Shown here one piece after another: positions 1 through 9,768 of a DNA stretch of 64,000 bases. The notes beneath the pieces are model-generated. The model did not search any database, was not told the origin of the DNA, and saw only the letters and a program-made list of their open reading frames with translations. The DNA is from CAVPCY01 sp963770765 (lineage in GTDB: Bacteria > Actinomycetota > Coriobacteriia > Anaerosomatales > PHET01): positions 372,001 to 436,000 of the forward strand of contig CAVYQS010000012.1 in assembly GCA_963770765.1 (NCBI GenBank), given 5' to 3'. Each line of letters starts with the position of its first letter. Position 1 is the stretch's first letter. Both the position numbers and the translations under genes were made by a program.

Positions 1-701
1 CTGTGGTCGTCGCCCTCGCGTACGGCGCGGGCGTGCGTGCCCACCTCGCGGGAACGGTCGATGAACACTGAATCCAGTCCTGCGGTTCCGGGACCGAGCA
101 CCGGAGCGCTCGCCGGCTTGATGATCGCGGCCTTCTCGGCGGCGATCTTCTCCAGCGTGTCTCCGAGCACCGAGGTATGGTCGAGTCCGACTCCGGTGAT
201 CACCGCGACCGCGGGATCCACGACGCTTGTCGCATCCCAGCGTCCGCCCAGGCCCACTTCGAGGACCGCGGTGTCCACACCGCGCACGCGGAAGTGCCAC
301 AGCGCGGCAGCGGTGGTGAGTTCGAACTCAGTGAAGCCGGACTCCTGGCCCTGGGCACCCGGGCGCAACCGCTCGGCCACAGCGAGCACGGCCCCCACCG
401 CAGCGGCGAACTCGGTGTCACTGACGGGTCCTGTCCCGACTTCGACACGTTCGTTCACCCGCTCCAGCTCGGGACTCGTGTAGAGTCCGGCGTCACGTCC
501 GTGGGCGCGCAGGAACGCGTGTGTCATCCGAGCGGTCGACGTCTTGCCGTTGGTTCCCGTCACCTGCACCGAAGCGAACGTGTCCTGCGGGCGGCCCAGC
601 GCCTCGCACAGTGCGACTATTCCGTCGAGCGAGGGGTTGGTGCCGAACACCAGCGCGTCGACAAGCGCGGCGACCGCATCGTCGTAGCTGGTCGCGGGCA
701 T
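1..701 (-). CDS. folC: Folylpolyglutamate/dihydrofolate synthase, N-terminal part (cut by window edge)
   Basis: Open frame from ATG at 701 running off the window start, about 233 codons. It adds glutamate to folates, a Mur-ligase-type ATP-dependent reaction. Seen: the Mur-ligase P-loop VTGTNGKTST at about residues 47-56, followed by DAGLYTSPEL and NERVEV, the usual FolC order, and further on EVGLGGRWDATSVVDP and TGVGLDHTSVLG. Its start lies 15 bp after the valS stop, so both are probably one transcript; valS-folC is a common bacterial pair. Whether it is bifunctional (folate plus dihydrofolate) cannot be judged without the C-terminal domain. Confidence 0.93.
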   Translation of the reverse strand, partial: MPATSYDDAVAALVDALVFGTNPSLDGIVALCEALGRPQDTFASVQVTGTNGKTSTARMTHAFLRAHGRDAGLYTSPELERVNERVEVGTGPVSDTEFAAAVGAVLAVAERLRPGAQGQESGFTEFELTTAAALWHFRVRGVDTAVLEVGLGGRWDATSVVDPAVAVITGVGLDHTSVLGDTLEKIAAEKAAIIKPASAPVLGPGTAGLDSVFIDRSREVGTHARAVREGDDH

Positions 702-716
702 CGCTGAACGCCCCCG

Positions 717-3371
717 CTACTCGAGTTCGGCGAGCTGCGCATCGACCAGCCCGAGTGCCTCGGTGAGCTGGGCGGCCTTGGCGCGGTCCTTCTCGACGAC
801 ATCCGGCGAGGCCTTAGCGAGGAAGCCCGGATTCGCGAGTTTGCGCTCGAACCGGTCGAGGTCCGCGGCCAGCTTCGCGCGCTCCTTGGCCAAGCGAGCC
901 GCTTCCGCGACGAAGTCAACGAGCCCCTCGAGAGGCACGTAGACCTCCATCCCGCTCGCGATCACCGTGGCCGAGTGCTCCGGCTTGACCGCGTCCACAC
1001 CCGCCGAGAACTCCGATACCCCGGCGAGCCGGTGCATCTCTCCGAACTCGGAGTTGACCCATTGGTCGTCGGCGTCGCCCGATGTCCTGATCACGACCGC
1101 GACTCCTTGCTTGGGAGGGATCGCGTAGCGGGCGCGGACTGCGCGAATGCCGGTGACGATGTCGATCAGCCGTGAGATCGATCGCTCGGCGCCCTCATCG
1201 GCGAAGCGCGAGAGCCCCGAGGCGCTGGGCCACGCAGCGATCATGAGCGATGCAGGCTCGCCGGACTCCGCGAGGGGCAGATTGCGCCAGATGGCCTCGG
1301 TCACGAAGGGCATCATGGGGTGCAGCAAGCGCAGAGCCTGGTCGAGCACGAACACGAGGATGCGCTGCACGCTCGCTCGCTCCTCCCCGCCCGCTTGGAG
1401 CCGCGCCTTCGCAAGCTCGATGTACCAGTCGCAGAACTCGTTCCAGAAGAAGTCGTACAGGGCGCGCGACACGTCGCCGAACTCGTAGGTATCGAGCCCC
1501 TCGTCCACGCGTGCGGACAGCTCAGCGAGCCGTGACAGGATCCAGCGGTCGGCGACCGTGTGGGCGACCGGTTCGCCCGGCACGTGACCTTCGAGGTTCA
1601 TGAGGACGAACCGGCTCGCATTCCAGATCTTGTTGGCGAAGTTCCGGCTCGATACGAGCTTCTCCTCGCTGAACTTGAGGTCTTGCGCGCCGGTCACCTG
1701 AAGCATCAGCCCGAAGCGCATGCCGTCGGCGCCGTAGTGGTCCATCAGGTCGAGTGGGTCGACGCCGGTGCCAAGCGACTTGCTCATCCGCTTGCCCTCG
1801 GCGTTGAAGACCGTGGGGTGGATGATGACGTCGTCGAAGGGTACCTTGCCGTCGACGAAGTACATGCCGCTCATGACCATGCGCGCCACCCACAGGAACA
1901 GGATGTCGCGGGCGGTGGACAGCACGCTCGTGGGATAGAAGTAGTCGACGCGAGGGTCAGCCTCCGGCCACCCGAGTGTCGCAAAAGGCCACAGCTGGCT
2001 CGAGAACCACGTGTCCAGCACGTCTTCGTCTTGGCGCACCCGCGCCGAACCGCACTTCGGGCATTCGGTGATGTCTTCCATGCTCGCAAGCGTCGCACCG
2101 CAGGTGTCGCAGTAGAACACCGGGATGCGGTGACCCCACCACAACTGCCGGGAGATACACCAGTCGCGGATATTCTCCATCCAGTGGAAGTAGACGTTCT
2201 CCCACCGCTTGGGATGGAAGGTGACGCGACCGTCCCTGACCGCCTCGATCGCGGGCTCGGCCAAGGGGCGCATGTCGACGAACCACTGGTCGGAGAGCCA
2301 CGGCTCGATGGTGGTGTGGCAGCGATAACAGTGCCCCACCGAGTGGACGTGGTCGTCGATCCCGACCAGCAGACCGAGGGCTTCCAGGTCGCCGACGATC
2401 CGCTTGCGGGCCTCATGCCGGTCGAGGCCTGCGTATGCTCCACCCGCCTCGGTGATGGTCGCATCGGCGTTCATCACGTTGATCTTGGCGCAGTCGTGGC
2501 GCTCGCCGATCTCGAAGTCGTTGGGGTCGTGCGCCGGAGTGACCTTGACCGCGCCCGAGCCGAAGCTCGGGTCCACGTAGTCATCGGCCACGATGGGGAT
2601 CTCGCGTCCCACGAGCGGAAGCACGACGGTCGCGCCCACCAGTGCGCGGTAGCGTTCGTCGTCGGGGTGCACCGCGACGCAGGTGTCGCCGAGCATGGTC
2701 TCGGGACGGGTGGTGGCGACCACCACGTGGTCGACGCCGTTCACCGGCTCCTTCAACGGATAACGCAGGTGCCACAGGTGGCTGTCGACGTCCTCGTGCT
2801 CGACCTCGATGTCGGACAGAGCCGTCGAGCAGCGCGGACACCAGTTGATGATGCGCTTTCCTCGGTAGATGAGGCCCTTCTCGAACCAGTCGACAAAGAC
2901 CTTGCGCACGGCCAGCTGGTACGTGGGGTCCATCGTGAACCACTCGTCCGAGTAGTCACAGGAGCAACCCATCGCCTTGAGCTGGCCGATGATCGTGGAG
3001 CCGTGCTCGTGGCGCCACTCCCAGCACGCGTCGACGAAGGCCTCCCGGCCGACGTCATGGCGGCTCTTGCCCTCAGCCGCGAGCTTCTGCTCGACCTTGT
3101 TCTGAGTCGCGATACCCGCGTGATCGGTACCGACCACCCAGCGCGTCGGCCTGCCGGTCATCCGCTGGCGCCTGACGACGACATCCTGAATGGTGTTGTT
3201 GAGCGCGTGCCCCATGTGAAGCGAGCCGGTCACGTTCGGGGGCGGTATGACCACGGTGTAGGGGCGCTCACCCTCGATGATCGCCTGGCTGAAGTATCCG
3301 CCCTCCTGCCACGATGCGAAGATCGGGCCTTCGACCGCTTGTGGATCGTAGGCACTGGGCATCTCGCTCAC
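717..3371 (-). CDS. valS: Valyl-tRNA synthetase
   Basis: Class I synthetase charging tRNA-Val, 884 aa with the chosen start. Seen: HIGH-type motif PPPNVTGSLHMGHALNN near the N-terminus, KMSKS motif EGKRMSKSLGTGVDP, editing-domain stretch between them, Cys pairs (CPRCS; CDTC...CPKC) suggesting bound zinc, and a C-terminal charged coiled-coil arm typical of ValRS. The frame is open to 3476, but GTG at 3371 is preferred because AAAGGA lies 8 bases upstream and the family-like text begins at once (SEMPSAYDPQ). An extended -10 box sits about 50 bp upstream. First gene of a probable valS-folC unit. Confidence 0.96.
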   Translation of the reverse strand: MSEMPSAYDPQAVEGPIFASWQEGGYFSQAIIEGERPYTVVIPPPNVTGSLHMGHALNNTIQDVVVRRQRMTGRPTRWVVGTDHAGIATQNKVEQKLAAEGKSRHDVGREAFVDACWEWRHEHGSTIIGQLKAMGCSCDYSDEWFTMDPTYQLAVRKVFVDWFEKGLIYRGKRIINWCPRCSTALSDIEVEHEDVDSHLWHLRYPLKEPVNGVDHVVVATTRPETMLGDTCVAVHPDDERYRALVGATVVLPLVGREIPIVADDYVDPSFGSGAVKVTPAHDPNDFEIGERHDCAKINVMNADATITEAGGAYAGLDRHEARKRIVGDLEALGLLVGIDDHVHSVGHCYRCHTTIEPWLSDQWFVDMRPLAEPAIEAVRDGRVTFHPKRWENVYFHWMENIRDWCISRQLWWGHRIPVFYCDTCGATLASMEDITECPKCGSARVRQDEDVLDTWFSSQLWPFATLGWPEADPRVDYFYPTSVLSTARDILFLWVARMVMSGMYFVDGKVPFDDVIIHPTVFNAEGKRMSKSLGTGVDPLDLMDHYGADGMRFGLMLQVTGAQDLKFSEEKLVSSRNFANKIWNASRFVLMNLEGHVPGEPVAHTVADRWILSRLAELSARVDEGLDTYEFGDVSRALYDFFWNEFCDWYIELAKARLQAGGEERASVQRILVFVLDQALRLLHPMMPFVTEAIWRNLPLAESGEPASLMIAAWPSASGLSRFADEGAERSISRLIDIVTGIRAVRARYAIPPKQGVAVVIRTSGDADDQWVNSEFGEMHRLAGVSEFSAGVDAVKPEHSATVIASGMEVYVPLEGLVDFVAEAARLAKERAKLAADLDRFERKLANPGFLAKASPDVVEKDRAKAAQLTEALGLVDAQLAELE

Positions 3372-3420
3372 AGGACGTGTCCTTTCGCATGTGGTGGCAG
3401 CAGACAACGTGACGGGGTCG

Positions 3421-3429
3421 ATTCTAGCA
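3421..3429 (-). promoter_or_regulatory. Extended -10 promoter element before valS
   Basis: Minus strand reads TGCTAGAAT, an extended -10 (TGn plus TAGAAT), about 50 bp before the valS start. The same nonamer occurs before secA and before the binding-protein gene at 63449, with close variants before the chemosensory operon and tRNA-Leu. No convincing -35 was seen. Confidence 0.5.
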
Positions 3430-3483
3430 GTCCGTCCCACGTGTCCGGCGGAGTCCGGCGACCACACTCGCAGCACGACGGCA

Positions 3484-3507
3484 GCGGGCCGCCCGAAGGC
3501 GGCCCGC
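3484..3507 (-). terminator. Hairpin after clpX
   Basis: Perfect 10-bp stem GCGGGCCGCC/GGCGGCCCGC around a 4-base loop, 27 bp after the clpX stop. There is no U-run on the minus strand, so termination is inferred from position and stem strength. Confidence 0.6.
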
Positions 3508-3533
3508 GAAGTAGCGATGGGGTGGCGTCGCCG

Positions 3534-4805
<1,272 letters not shown>

Positions 4806-4806
4806 G

Positions 4807-5421
4807 CTACTCGCCTTCCGTCGCCTTGCGGCTCTCGAGCACGTCGTCGACGAGCCCGTAGGCCTTGGCCTCCTCGGCCATCATGATGTTGTCGCGCTCG
4901 GTATCCAGGTGGATCTTGTCGCACGGCTGGCCGGTGTGCTTGGCCAGGATCTCGTCGAGCTGTGCGCGCATCCGAAGCATCTCTTTGGCCTGGATCTCGA
5001 TGTCGGTGACCTGGCCTTGCGTGCCCCCCCACGGCTGGTGGATGAGCACGCGCGAGTGCGGCAGCGCGAAACGCTTGCCCGGCGCACCGGCCGCGAGCAG
5101 GACCGCGCCCATGCTCGCGCACTGGCCGATGCAGATCGTCGAGACCGGAGGCTTGATGAACTGCATGGTGTCGTAGATCGCCAGACCGTCGGTGACCGAG
5201 CCGCCGGGCGAGTTGATGTAGAGGTTGATCTCCTTGTCGGGATCGGCGCTCTCCAAGTGGAGCAGCTGCGCGATGACCAGGTTCGCGACATGATCGTCTA
5301 TCGCGCTACCGAGGAAGATCACGCGCTCGTTGAGCAGGCGGGAGTAGATGTCGAAGCTGCGCTCGCCTCGGGATGTCTGCTCGATGACTATCGGTACCAG
5401 TGCGTTGGCGTCAGGAAGCAT
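4807..5421 (-). CDS. clpP: ATP-dependent Clp protease proteolytic subunit ClpP
   Basis: Serine peptidase that forms the tetradecameric chamber used by ClpX. 204 aa, typical length. The triad is visible: Ser103 in GQCASMGA, His128 in SRVLIHQP, Asp177 in TERDN. The strand-turn motif YINSPGGSV is present. Start ATG at 5421 follows the tig stop by 6 bp. Only one clpP occurs in this window; many actinobacteria have two, so a second copy may lie elsewhere. Confidence 0.98.
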   Translation of the reverse strand: MLPDANALVPIVIEQTSRGERSFDIYSRLLNERVIFLGSAIDDHVANLVIAQLLHLESADPDKEINLYINSPGGSVTDGLAIYDTMQFIKPPVSTICIGQCASMGAVLLAAGAPGKRFALPHSRVLIHQPWGGTQGQVTDIEIQAKEMLRMRAQLDEILAKHTGQPCDKIHLDTERDNIMMAEEAKAYGLVDDVLESRKATEGE

Positions 5422-5427
5422 GGTCGC

Positions 5428-6837
5428 CTACTCCTCGGTGGTCTCGGTGGCCTTCTCGGCCTTCTTCTTCGCAGGAGCCTTCTTCTTGGGGGCCGACTTC
5501 TTCGTACCCTCGGCGGGCTCGTCATCACCGCTCTCGGGCTCGGCGACGATGACCTCGGCGTTCTCCATGAGCCAGCCGGTGGCGCGGCGGTGCATGACCT
5601 GCTCGCGCAGCACGGCCATCAGGCCGGCGTCCTCCCACCGCTTGCGAGCTTCCTCAAGCGTGCTCTTGGTGGTGTCAGCCACTTCCTTGAGCTCGACGTC
5701 GAGGTCCTCATCGGTGATCTCCATGCCCTTGGACCGGAAGAGCGCCTCAAGCGCGAGGTCCTCCCGCACGGTCTGCTCGGCCTGTCGTGCGATATCGGCC
5801 TCGAGCATGTCCATGGTGATGCCGCTGCCGGTCAGATAGCCTTCAACGGTGATCTCGCGGGACTCGAGCATGGAGAGGAAGTCGCGCATCATGCTGGCCG
5901 CGCGCGAGGTGGTCATGGCCTCGGGCACATCGCCCTCAAGGCGCGATGCGGCGAGCTCGCGCAGCCCGCTCTCCTTGGACCGCAGGTGGTTGATCTGTGC
6001 CTGGTGGCCGAGCCTGGTCCTCAGGTCCTCCTGCATCTCGACGACCGACTCGAAGCCCATGTTCGACGCGAACTCGTCGTCGACCTCAGGAAGCCGCTTC
6101 GCCTTGATCTCGTGCACGGTGATCGCGAACCCTGCGGTCTTGCCGACGTAGTCCTCGTTCGACGAAGTGGCGGGTATCTCGAACTCGACGGTTCGCTCCT
6201 CGCCCGGCGTCGCTCCGATGATGCCGTCGTCGAACTCGCGCGGCATCATGCCCTGACCCATCTCGTAGAGGTACTTGTCGACCTCGTTGCCCTCATACGG
6301 CTCGCCATCGACCGTGCCGACGAACGACAGCAAGACGAAGTCGCCGGCCTCGATTCCGCGGTCCTCGACGGGCTCGAGAGTCGCGTAGCGCTCGCGCGCG
6401 GCGTCGATCTGCGTGTCGATATCGGCCTGGGCCACCTCAGGCGAAGGAAGCGGCAGCACGAAGGTCTCACTGTCCGAGAGCGTCAGCTCCGGGCGCACGT
6501 CGATCTCAGCGACGAACGTGTAGTCCTCACCGGGTTCGACGGAGGCGAGTTCCTCCATCTCGGGCGCTTCGATGGGCCTCAGCAGCTCGATGTCGAGCGC
6601 CTGAGGGTACGAGGTGTTGACCACATCCTCGGTGGCCTCCTGCAACACGTACTCGCGACCGATCATCGAATCGATCATGGGGCGCGGCGCCTTGCCCGGT
6701 CGGAAGCCGGGGATCTTGACCTTGCCGCTCACGGCCTTGTAGGCGCGCTCGATGGCAGCGTCGACCTCCTGGGCGGGAACGGTGACGGTGAGCTTGACCG
6801 AGATGCCTTCGAGGCGCTCGACAGAAGTGGTGAGCAC
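5428..6837 (-). CDS. tig: Trigger factor (ribosome-associated peptidyl-prolyl isomerase)
   Basis: Cotranslational chaperone. 469 aa. Seen: N-terminal ribosome-binding domain with the signature GFRPGKAPR at about residues 44-52, the FKBP-like PPIase domain (GDFVLLSFVGTVDGE...) in the middle, a helical C-terminal chaperone domain, then a low-complexity Lys/Ala/Pro tail (KKSAPKKKAPAKKK) with an acidic end, an extension common in actinobacterial proteins. Start ATG at 6837 has AAAGGA upstream. First gene of the tig-clpP-clpX unit. Confidence 0.97.
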   Translation of the reverse strand: MLTTSVERLEGISVKLTVTVPAQEVDAAIERAYKAVSGKVKIPGFRPGKAPRPMIDSMIGREYVLQEATEDVVNTSYPQALDIELLRPIEAPEMEELASVEPGEDYTFVAEIDVRPELTLSDSETFVLPLPSPEVAQADIDTQIDAARERYATLEPVEDRGIEAGDFVLLSFVGTVDGEPYEGNEVDKYLYEMGQGMMPREFDDGIIGATPGEERTVEFEIPATSSNEDYVGKTAGFAITVHEIKAKRLPEVDDEFASNMGFESVVEMQEDLRTRLGHQAQINHLRSKESGLRELAASRLEGDVPEAMTTSRAASMMRDFLSMLESREITVEGYLTGSGITMDMLEADIARQAEQTVREDLALEALFRSKGMEITDEDLDVELKEVADTTKSTLEEARKRWEDAGLMAVLREQVMHRRATGWLMENAEVIVAEPESGDDEPAEGTKKSAPKKKAPAKKKAEKATETTEE

Positions 6838-6899
6838 GATGTGGTTCCTTTCGACGGACAGTCTACGACCGGCGCCGGACCGGCCGGTGCTTCATCAGG

Positions 6900-6984
6900 T
6901 GGTGCGGGCGAGAGGACTCGAACCTCCACGAGTTTCCCCACTGGAACCTAAATCCAGCGCGTCTGCCAGTTCCGCCACGCCCGC
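6900..6984 (-). tRNA. tRNA-Leu(TAG)
   Basis: Complete cloverleaf on the minus strand: acceptor GCGGGCG/CGCCCGC, long variable arm of class II type, anticodon loop TTTAGGT with anticodon TAG, T-loop GTTCGAGTC, encoded CCA at 6900-6902. It reads codon CTA. By order it is the last member of the Pro-Gly-Arg-His-Lys-Leu cluster, now separated from the rest by the insert in tRNA-Lys. Confidence 0.97.
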
Positions 6985-7001
6985 GGGAAAAGCGGCTCCA
7001 T

Positions 7002-7010
7002 ATGATAGCA
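7002..7010 (-). promoter_or_regulatory. Extended -10 element before tRNA-Leu
   Basis: Minus strand TGCTATCAT, 17 bp upstream of the tRNA-Leu 5' end, with TCTGAC 17 bp further upstream as a weak -35. This would let tRNA-Leu be transcribed independently of the broken tRNA-Lys. Confidence 0.5.
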
Positions 7011-7028
7011 GAGGGGGTGACCACGTCA

Positions 7029-7059
7029 GAAGCCCCCGGTCGGAGTGACCGAGGGCTTC
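7029..7059 (-). terminator. Hairpin between tRNA-Lys 3' fragment and tRNA-Leu
   Basis: Inverted repeat GAAGCCC..GGTC / GACC..GGGCTTC around a GGAGT-type loop, just after the tRNA-Lys 3' end on the minus strand. No U-run. It probably ended the tRNA-Lys transcript. Confidence 0.5.
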
Positions 7060-7070
7060 CGGGTGTTCGA

Positions 7071-7099
7071 TGGTGGGCCGTGTAGGGGTCGAACCTGCG
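7071..7099 (-). pseudogene. 3' fragment of split tRNA-Lys (T arm, acceptor, CCA)
   Basis: Minus strand reads CGCAGG, TTCGACC, CCTAC, ACGGCCC, A, CCA: T arm and 3' acceptor of a tRNA. The acceptor half ACGGCCC is exactly complementary to GGGCCGT of the tRNA-Lys(CTT) 5' fragment at 13176-13182. No 5' half exists next to it; upstream sequence is instead the start of an SDR gene. The T stem has one mismatch (C50 against A64). The two fragments together would make a full tRNA-Lys. Confidence 0.88.
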
Positions 7100-7134
7100 T
7101 TGCCCCCGGTGATCAGACAGATGGGCTGCTTCAC
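7093..7134 (-). pseudogene. Truncated short-chain dehydrogenase (first 14 codons only)
   Basis: GTG at 7134, preceded by a very good ribosome site (AAGGAG, 8 bases away), encodes VKQPICLITGGNAG, the first strand and the start of the NAD-binding TGxxxGxG motif of SDR oxidoreductases. The reading then runs straight into the tRNA-Lys T arm. The last bases (CGCAGG) fit both the SDR codons and the tRNA, so they are a 6-bp microhomology at the junction. Functionless as it stands; it marks the left edge of the insert. Confidence 0.7.
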
Positions 7135-7231
7135 TAACTGCACTCCTTCCAAGAAAGAAGCAGGTCGGTTCTCCTGGACACGGTTGAATCCGCGACAGTT
7201 GGTCGCAGAGCGAAGGGCATGCACATGCCAA

Positions 7232-7732
7232 CTACGCCGTTCCCTCTTCCTCTGACAGCGGCTCGCTGAACTCAGCCCGCCATGCGGGCGATATCAGCTT
7301 CGGTGCGAAGAAGTCCGTCTGGCGAACGATCTTGTGGTGCCGAAAGGCGACAATCGAGACAACGTGCCACTCGGAGCCATCGGGGTACGTCGTCCTGCCG
7401 TACAGCGTGATCGTCTCGCCCTCCTCGCGGGCACGCACGACGCTGCTCATGGTCATGCCGGGCGCAAATCCCGGAATCAAGATGTCTTCCGGCGGCGACT
7501 CGATCATCATCGTGACCTCCATCGGAGCACCTCCGCCGCCTTGCCTCTGTCCCAGGGCGATACCCCGCACGTTGTCGATGCCACGAACGACCTCACCGCA
7601 CTGCGGAATCACCTGGACATACTCCGGATCCAATACCTCGGCGAGTTCATCGAGTTCACCGCTGCGCATCATGCCCATGAACCGCTCCAGGACTTCACGA
7701 TTGCGGTTTGGGGAAGTATTCCATCTAGACAT
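7232..7732 (-). CDS. SnoaL/NTF2-like (ester-cyclase family) protein
   Basis: 166 aa from ATG at 7732 (MSRWNTSPNRNREVLERFMG). The frame extends upstream to 7807 but similarity-like text starts here. The pattern, helix NREVLERFMGMMRSGELDELAEVLDPEYV followed by a beta-rich core containing VVRAREEGETITLYGRTTYPDGSEWHV, is that of the NTF2 fold used by SnoaL-type cyclases and many uncharacterised small-molecule enzymes. No catalytic residue can be assigned. It is followed by the truncated SDR gene, so the two were probably an operon for a secondary or xenobiotic oxidation. Confidence 0.75.
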   Translation of the reverse strand: MSRWNTSPNRNREVLERFMGMMRSGELDELAEVLDPEYVQVIPQCGEVVRGIDNVRGIALGQRQGGGGAPMEVTMMIESPPEDILIPGFAPGMTMSSVVRAREEGETITLYGRTTYPDGSEWHVVSIVAFRHHKIVRQTDFFAPKLISPAWRAEFSEPLSEEEGTA

Positions 7733-7830
7733 CGCCGCACCCCCGCTGCATGTCGTTCTCCGGCTAGGTGCCTCATTATCCACGCAGTCTCGAACGGCGC
7801 ACATCACACCTGCACAGAAGGGACAGTCTT

Positions 7831-8481
7831 ATGAACCTCTCGGCACTCTTCCTGAACTGCACTCTCAAACAGTCACCTGAGGTGTCCAACACCCAGGCAC
7901 TCATAGACAAGGTCGCTGACCTGATGGCCGGTCTCGACGTCAAGAGCGAGACGATTCGCGTCACCGACTACAAGGTCGCCTTCGGCGTGTCATCGGATGA
8001 GGGCGAGGGCGACGAATGGCCCGCCATCCTTGAGCGTGTCAAGGCGTGCGACATCCTCGTGATCGCGATGCCGATCTGGTTCGGAGTCCGTTCGTCGGTC
8101 GCACAGCTCGTGATGGAACGGCTGGATGGCACCTACTCAGAAGGTGACCCGATCACCGGCCAGTATCCGCTCTACGGCAAGGTCGGTGGCGTCATCGTCA
8201 CCGGCAACGAGGACGGGGCGCATGACTGCTGCGCAAACACGCTGTTCAATCTCACTCACCTCGGGTGCATGGTCCCGCCGAACGTCGACTGCTACTGGGT
8301 CGGCGATGCCGGTCCGGGACCGAGCTACCTTGCCGCCGGCGGTGACAAGCACCTCTACACCAACCGCACCGCACGCTACATGGCGCACAACCTCGTGTGG
8401 GGGGCCAGGACGTTGAAGGCAAGCCCGATCGACACGAACTTGAAGGCGCTCGACGCCGAGGCCAAGACGGTCAGCTCTTAG
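7831..8481 (+). CDS. NADPH-dependent FMN reductase / flavodoxin-fold oxidoreductase
   Basis: 216 aa from ATG at 7831 (AAGGGA upstream). Flavodoxin-like fold: N-terminal LSALFLNCTLK followed by QSPEVSNTQALIDK (phosphate loop of FMN), middle ILVIAMPIWFGVRSSVAQLVMERLDG, a standard FMN-reductase motif, then VGGVIVTGNEDGAHDCCANTL. These enzymes reduce flavins or quinones with NADPH. Divergent from the SnoaL gene. Substrate unknown. Confidence 0.85.
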   Translation: MNLSALFLNCTLKQSPEVSNTQALIDKVADLMAGLDVKSETIRVTDYKVAFGVSSDEGEGDEWPAILERVKACDILVIAMPIWFGVRSSVAQLVMERLDGTYSEGDPITGQYPLYGKVGGVIVTGNEDGAHDCCANTLFNLTHLGCMVPPNVDCYWVGDAGPGPSYLAAGGDKHLYTNRTARYMAHNLVWGARTLKASPIDTNLKALDAEAKTVSS

Positions 8482-8514
8482 CTCGGTCAGGCGTCCGGCA
8501 CAGTCGAACCAGTC

Positions 8515-9081
8515 TCACGAAGCGGTCGGGTGCAGGAACCGGCGAAAGACCCTGGTGACCACAGGCATGACCGCCCACGTCATGATGAGTACCGAGAGTG
8601 CGGTCGTCAGTATCGAGCGGAGAGGGACGGCCCATTCGGTGATGAGCAGTCCCACGGTGTATGCGACGAGAAGCACCGTCGGGTAGAGCCCGAGCCACGT
8701 GAGCAGAGCTTGCTTCCAGACCGGCGGCGGCGTGCCGTACGAGCAACTCGGATCGTGGAACCAGTACTCAAGCCCGGTCGCCATCTGCACTCTGGGCTCA
8801 CCGGAGATCAGCTCTCTGGACCGCTCGATCCAGCCGGACCTCTCGTCCGAATCCTGCCAGGCGTCGAAGTGCGCTTGCGTGTCGAACCGGTAGACGATGG
8901 TGTGCTCGCCTGCTGAGTCCGCCGGACGGATGTACCCGGCACCCAGGTGTCCGGGGAAGCGTGCCGCCGCCTCGCCGATGTCGTGAGCCCACTGGGCGAA
9001 GTCCGCCTCCCGCCCCGGAGACACATGCCTCGACACCGCTATCGTGACCGGTCCTTGTCGGGATTCCGTTTTCGACTTCAT
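8515..9081 (-). CDS. Antibiotic-biosynthesis-monooxygenase (ABM) domain protein with C-terminal membrane anchor
   Basis: 188 aa. Residues about 12-105 form an ABM/dimeric alpha-beta barrel domain (VTIAVSRHVSPGREADFAQW, then YIRPADSAGEHTIVYRFDT), found in small cofactor-free oxygenases and their relatives. Residues about 120-175 hold two hydrophobic segments (LLTWLGLYPTVLLVAYTVG and ILTTALSVLIMTWAVMP), so the protein should sit at the cytoplasmic membrane; this ABM-plus-membrane layout is known in uncharacterised proteins. It follows rpiA by 12 bp in the same transcript. Confidence 0.8.
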   Translation of the reverse strand: MKSKTESRQGPVTIAVSRHVSPGREADFAQWAHDIGEAAARFPGHLGAGYIRPADSAGEHTIVYRFDTQAHFDAWQDSDERSGWIERSRELISGEPRVQMATGLEYWFHDPSCSYGTPPPVWKQALLTWLGLYPTVLLVAYTVGLLITEWAVPLRSILTTALSVLIMTWAVMPVVTRVFRRFLHPTAS

Positions 9082-9093
9082 GCGCTCTGTCCT

Positions 9094-9768
9094 CTACTTC
9101 TCGGGTCGAAGGGTGTCGACACGCCCGTCTGGATGACCGACGAGGATGATGTCTGCAGTCCGGTGGGCGAAGATCCCGCACGCGACCACACCGGGCAGCG
9201 ACTCCAATCGAGACTCAGTGTTCGACGGATCGGCAAGGTCCAGTCCAGTGAGGTCAAGAAGAACGTGACCCGGGTTGGCGTTCCACTGCCCACGGACGCG
9301 AGAAGACACTCCCCAACCAAGCAGGGTGGCCTGAACGTCCCGAAGGGCAGCGTCCTCCACCTCAAGTGGAACGGCCGCCCGACCAAGACGCGAGACGACT
9401 TTGCTCTCGTCCACGATGCAGACCCAGGTCTCAGATGCTGCAGCAACGAGCTTTTCTCTGGTGTGAGCTCCTCCGCCACCCTTGATCGCACGACCATGGC
9501 GGTCGATCTCGTCGGCTCCGTCAACGTAGATCTCAATCGGTCTGGTGCTGCCACCGAGCTCGACTACCGAAAGGCCGATGCCCCGCAGGAGCGACTCACT
9601 CCTGTCGGATGTCGGCACGACGAAAGCGGGACGCGTGGTGGACTCGCCGAGTGCATCGATGAAGCGCTCGACCGTCGACCCGCTTCCGACTCCAAGTCCC
9701 GAGCCGGAGCGCACGAAATCCACGGCTGCGTGAGCTGTTGCCCGCTTGGCGTCGTCGACCGAACTCAC
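9094..9768 (-). CDS. rpiA: Ribose-5-phosphate isomerase A
   Basis: Interconverts ribose-5-P and ribulose-5-P. 224 aa from GTG at 9768, which overlaps the preceding stop as GTGA. Seen: substrate loop GLGVGSGSTVERFI, the DGADEID motif (VDGADEIDRHGRAIKGGGGAHTREK) carrying the catalytic Asp/Lys/Glu region, and the later IVDESKVVSRLG motif. Complete and intact-looking. In the foreign insert it follows a YjeF-N protein, an unusual partner. Whether the host chromosome has another rpi gene cannot be seen here. Confidence 0.93.
   Translation of the reverse strand: MSSVDDAKRATAHAAVDFVRSGSGLGVGSGSTVERFIDALGESTTRPAFVVPTSDRSESLLRGIGLSVVELGGSTRPIEIYVDGADEIDRHGRAIKGGGGAHTREKLVAAASETWVCIVDESKVVSRLGRAAVPLEVEDAALRDVQATLLGWGVSSRVRGQWNANPGHVLLDLTGLDLADPSNTESRLESLPGVVACGIFAHRTADIILVGHPDGRVDTLRPEK

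Noticed and set aside
3372..3483. Possible T-box leader before valS
   Set aside because: No AGGGTGG/ACCGCG antiterminator, specifier loop or terminator was found; the leader from the candidate promoter is only about 45 nt.
7071..7150. A complete but unusual tRNA at 7071-7145
   Set aside because: No acceptor partner, D arm or anticodon stem can be drawn upstream; that sequence encodes an SDR N-terminus with a good ribosome site.
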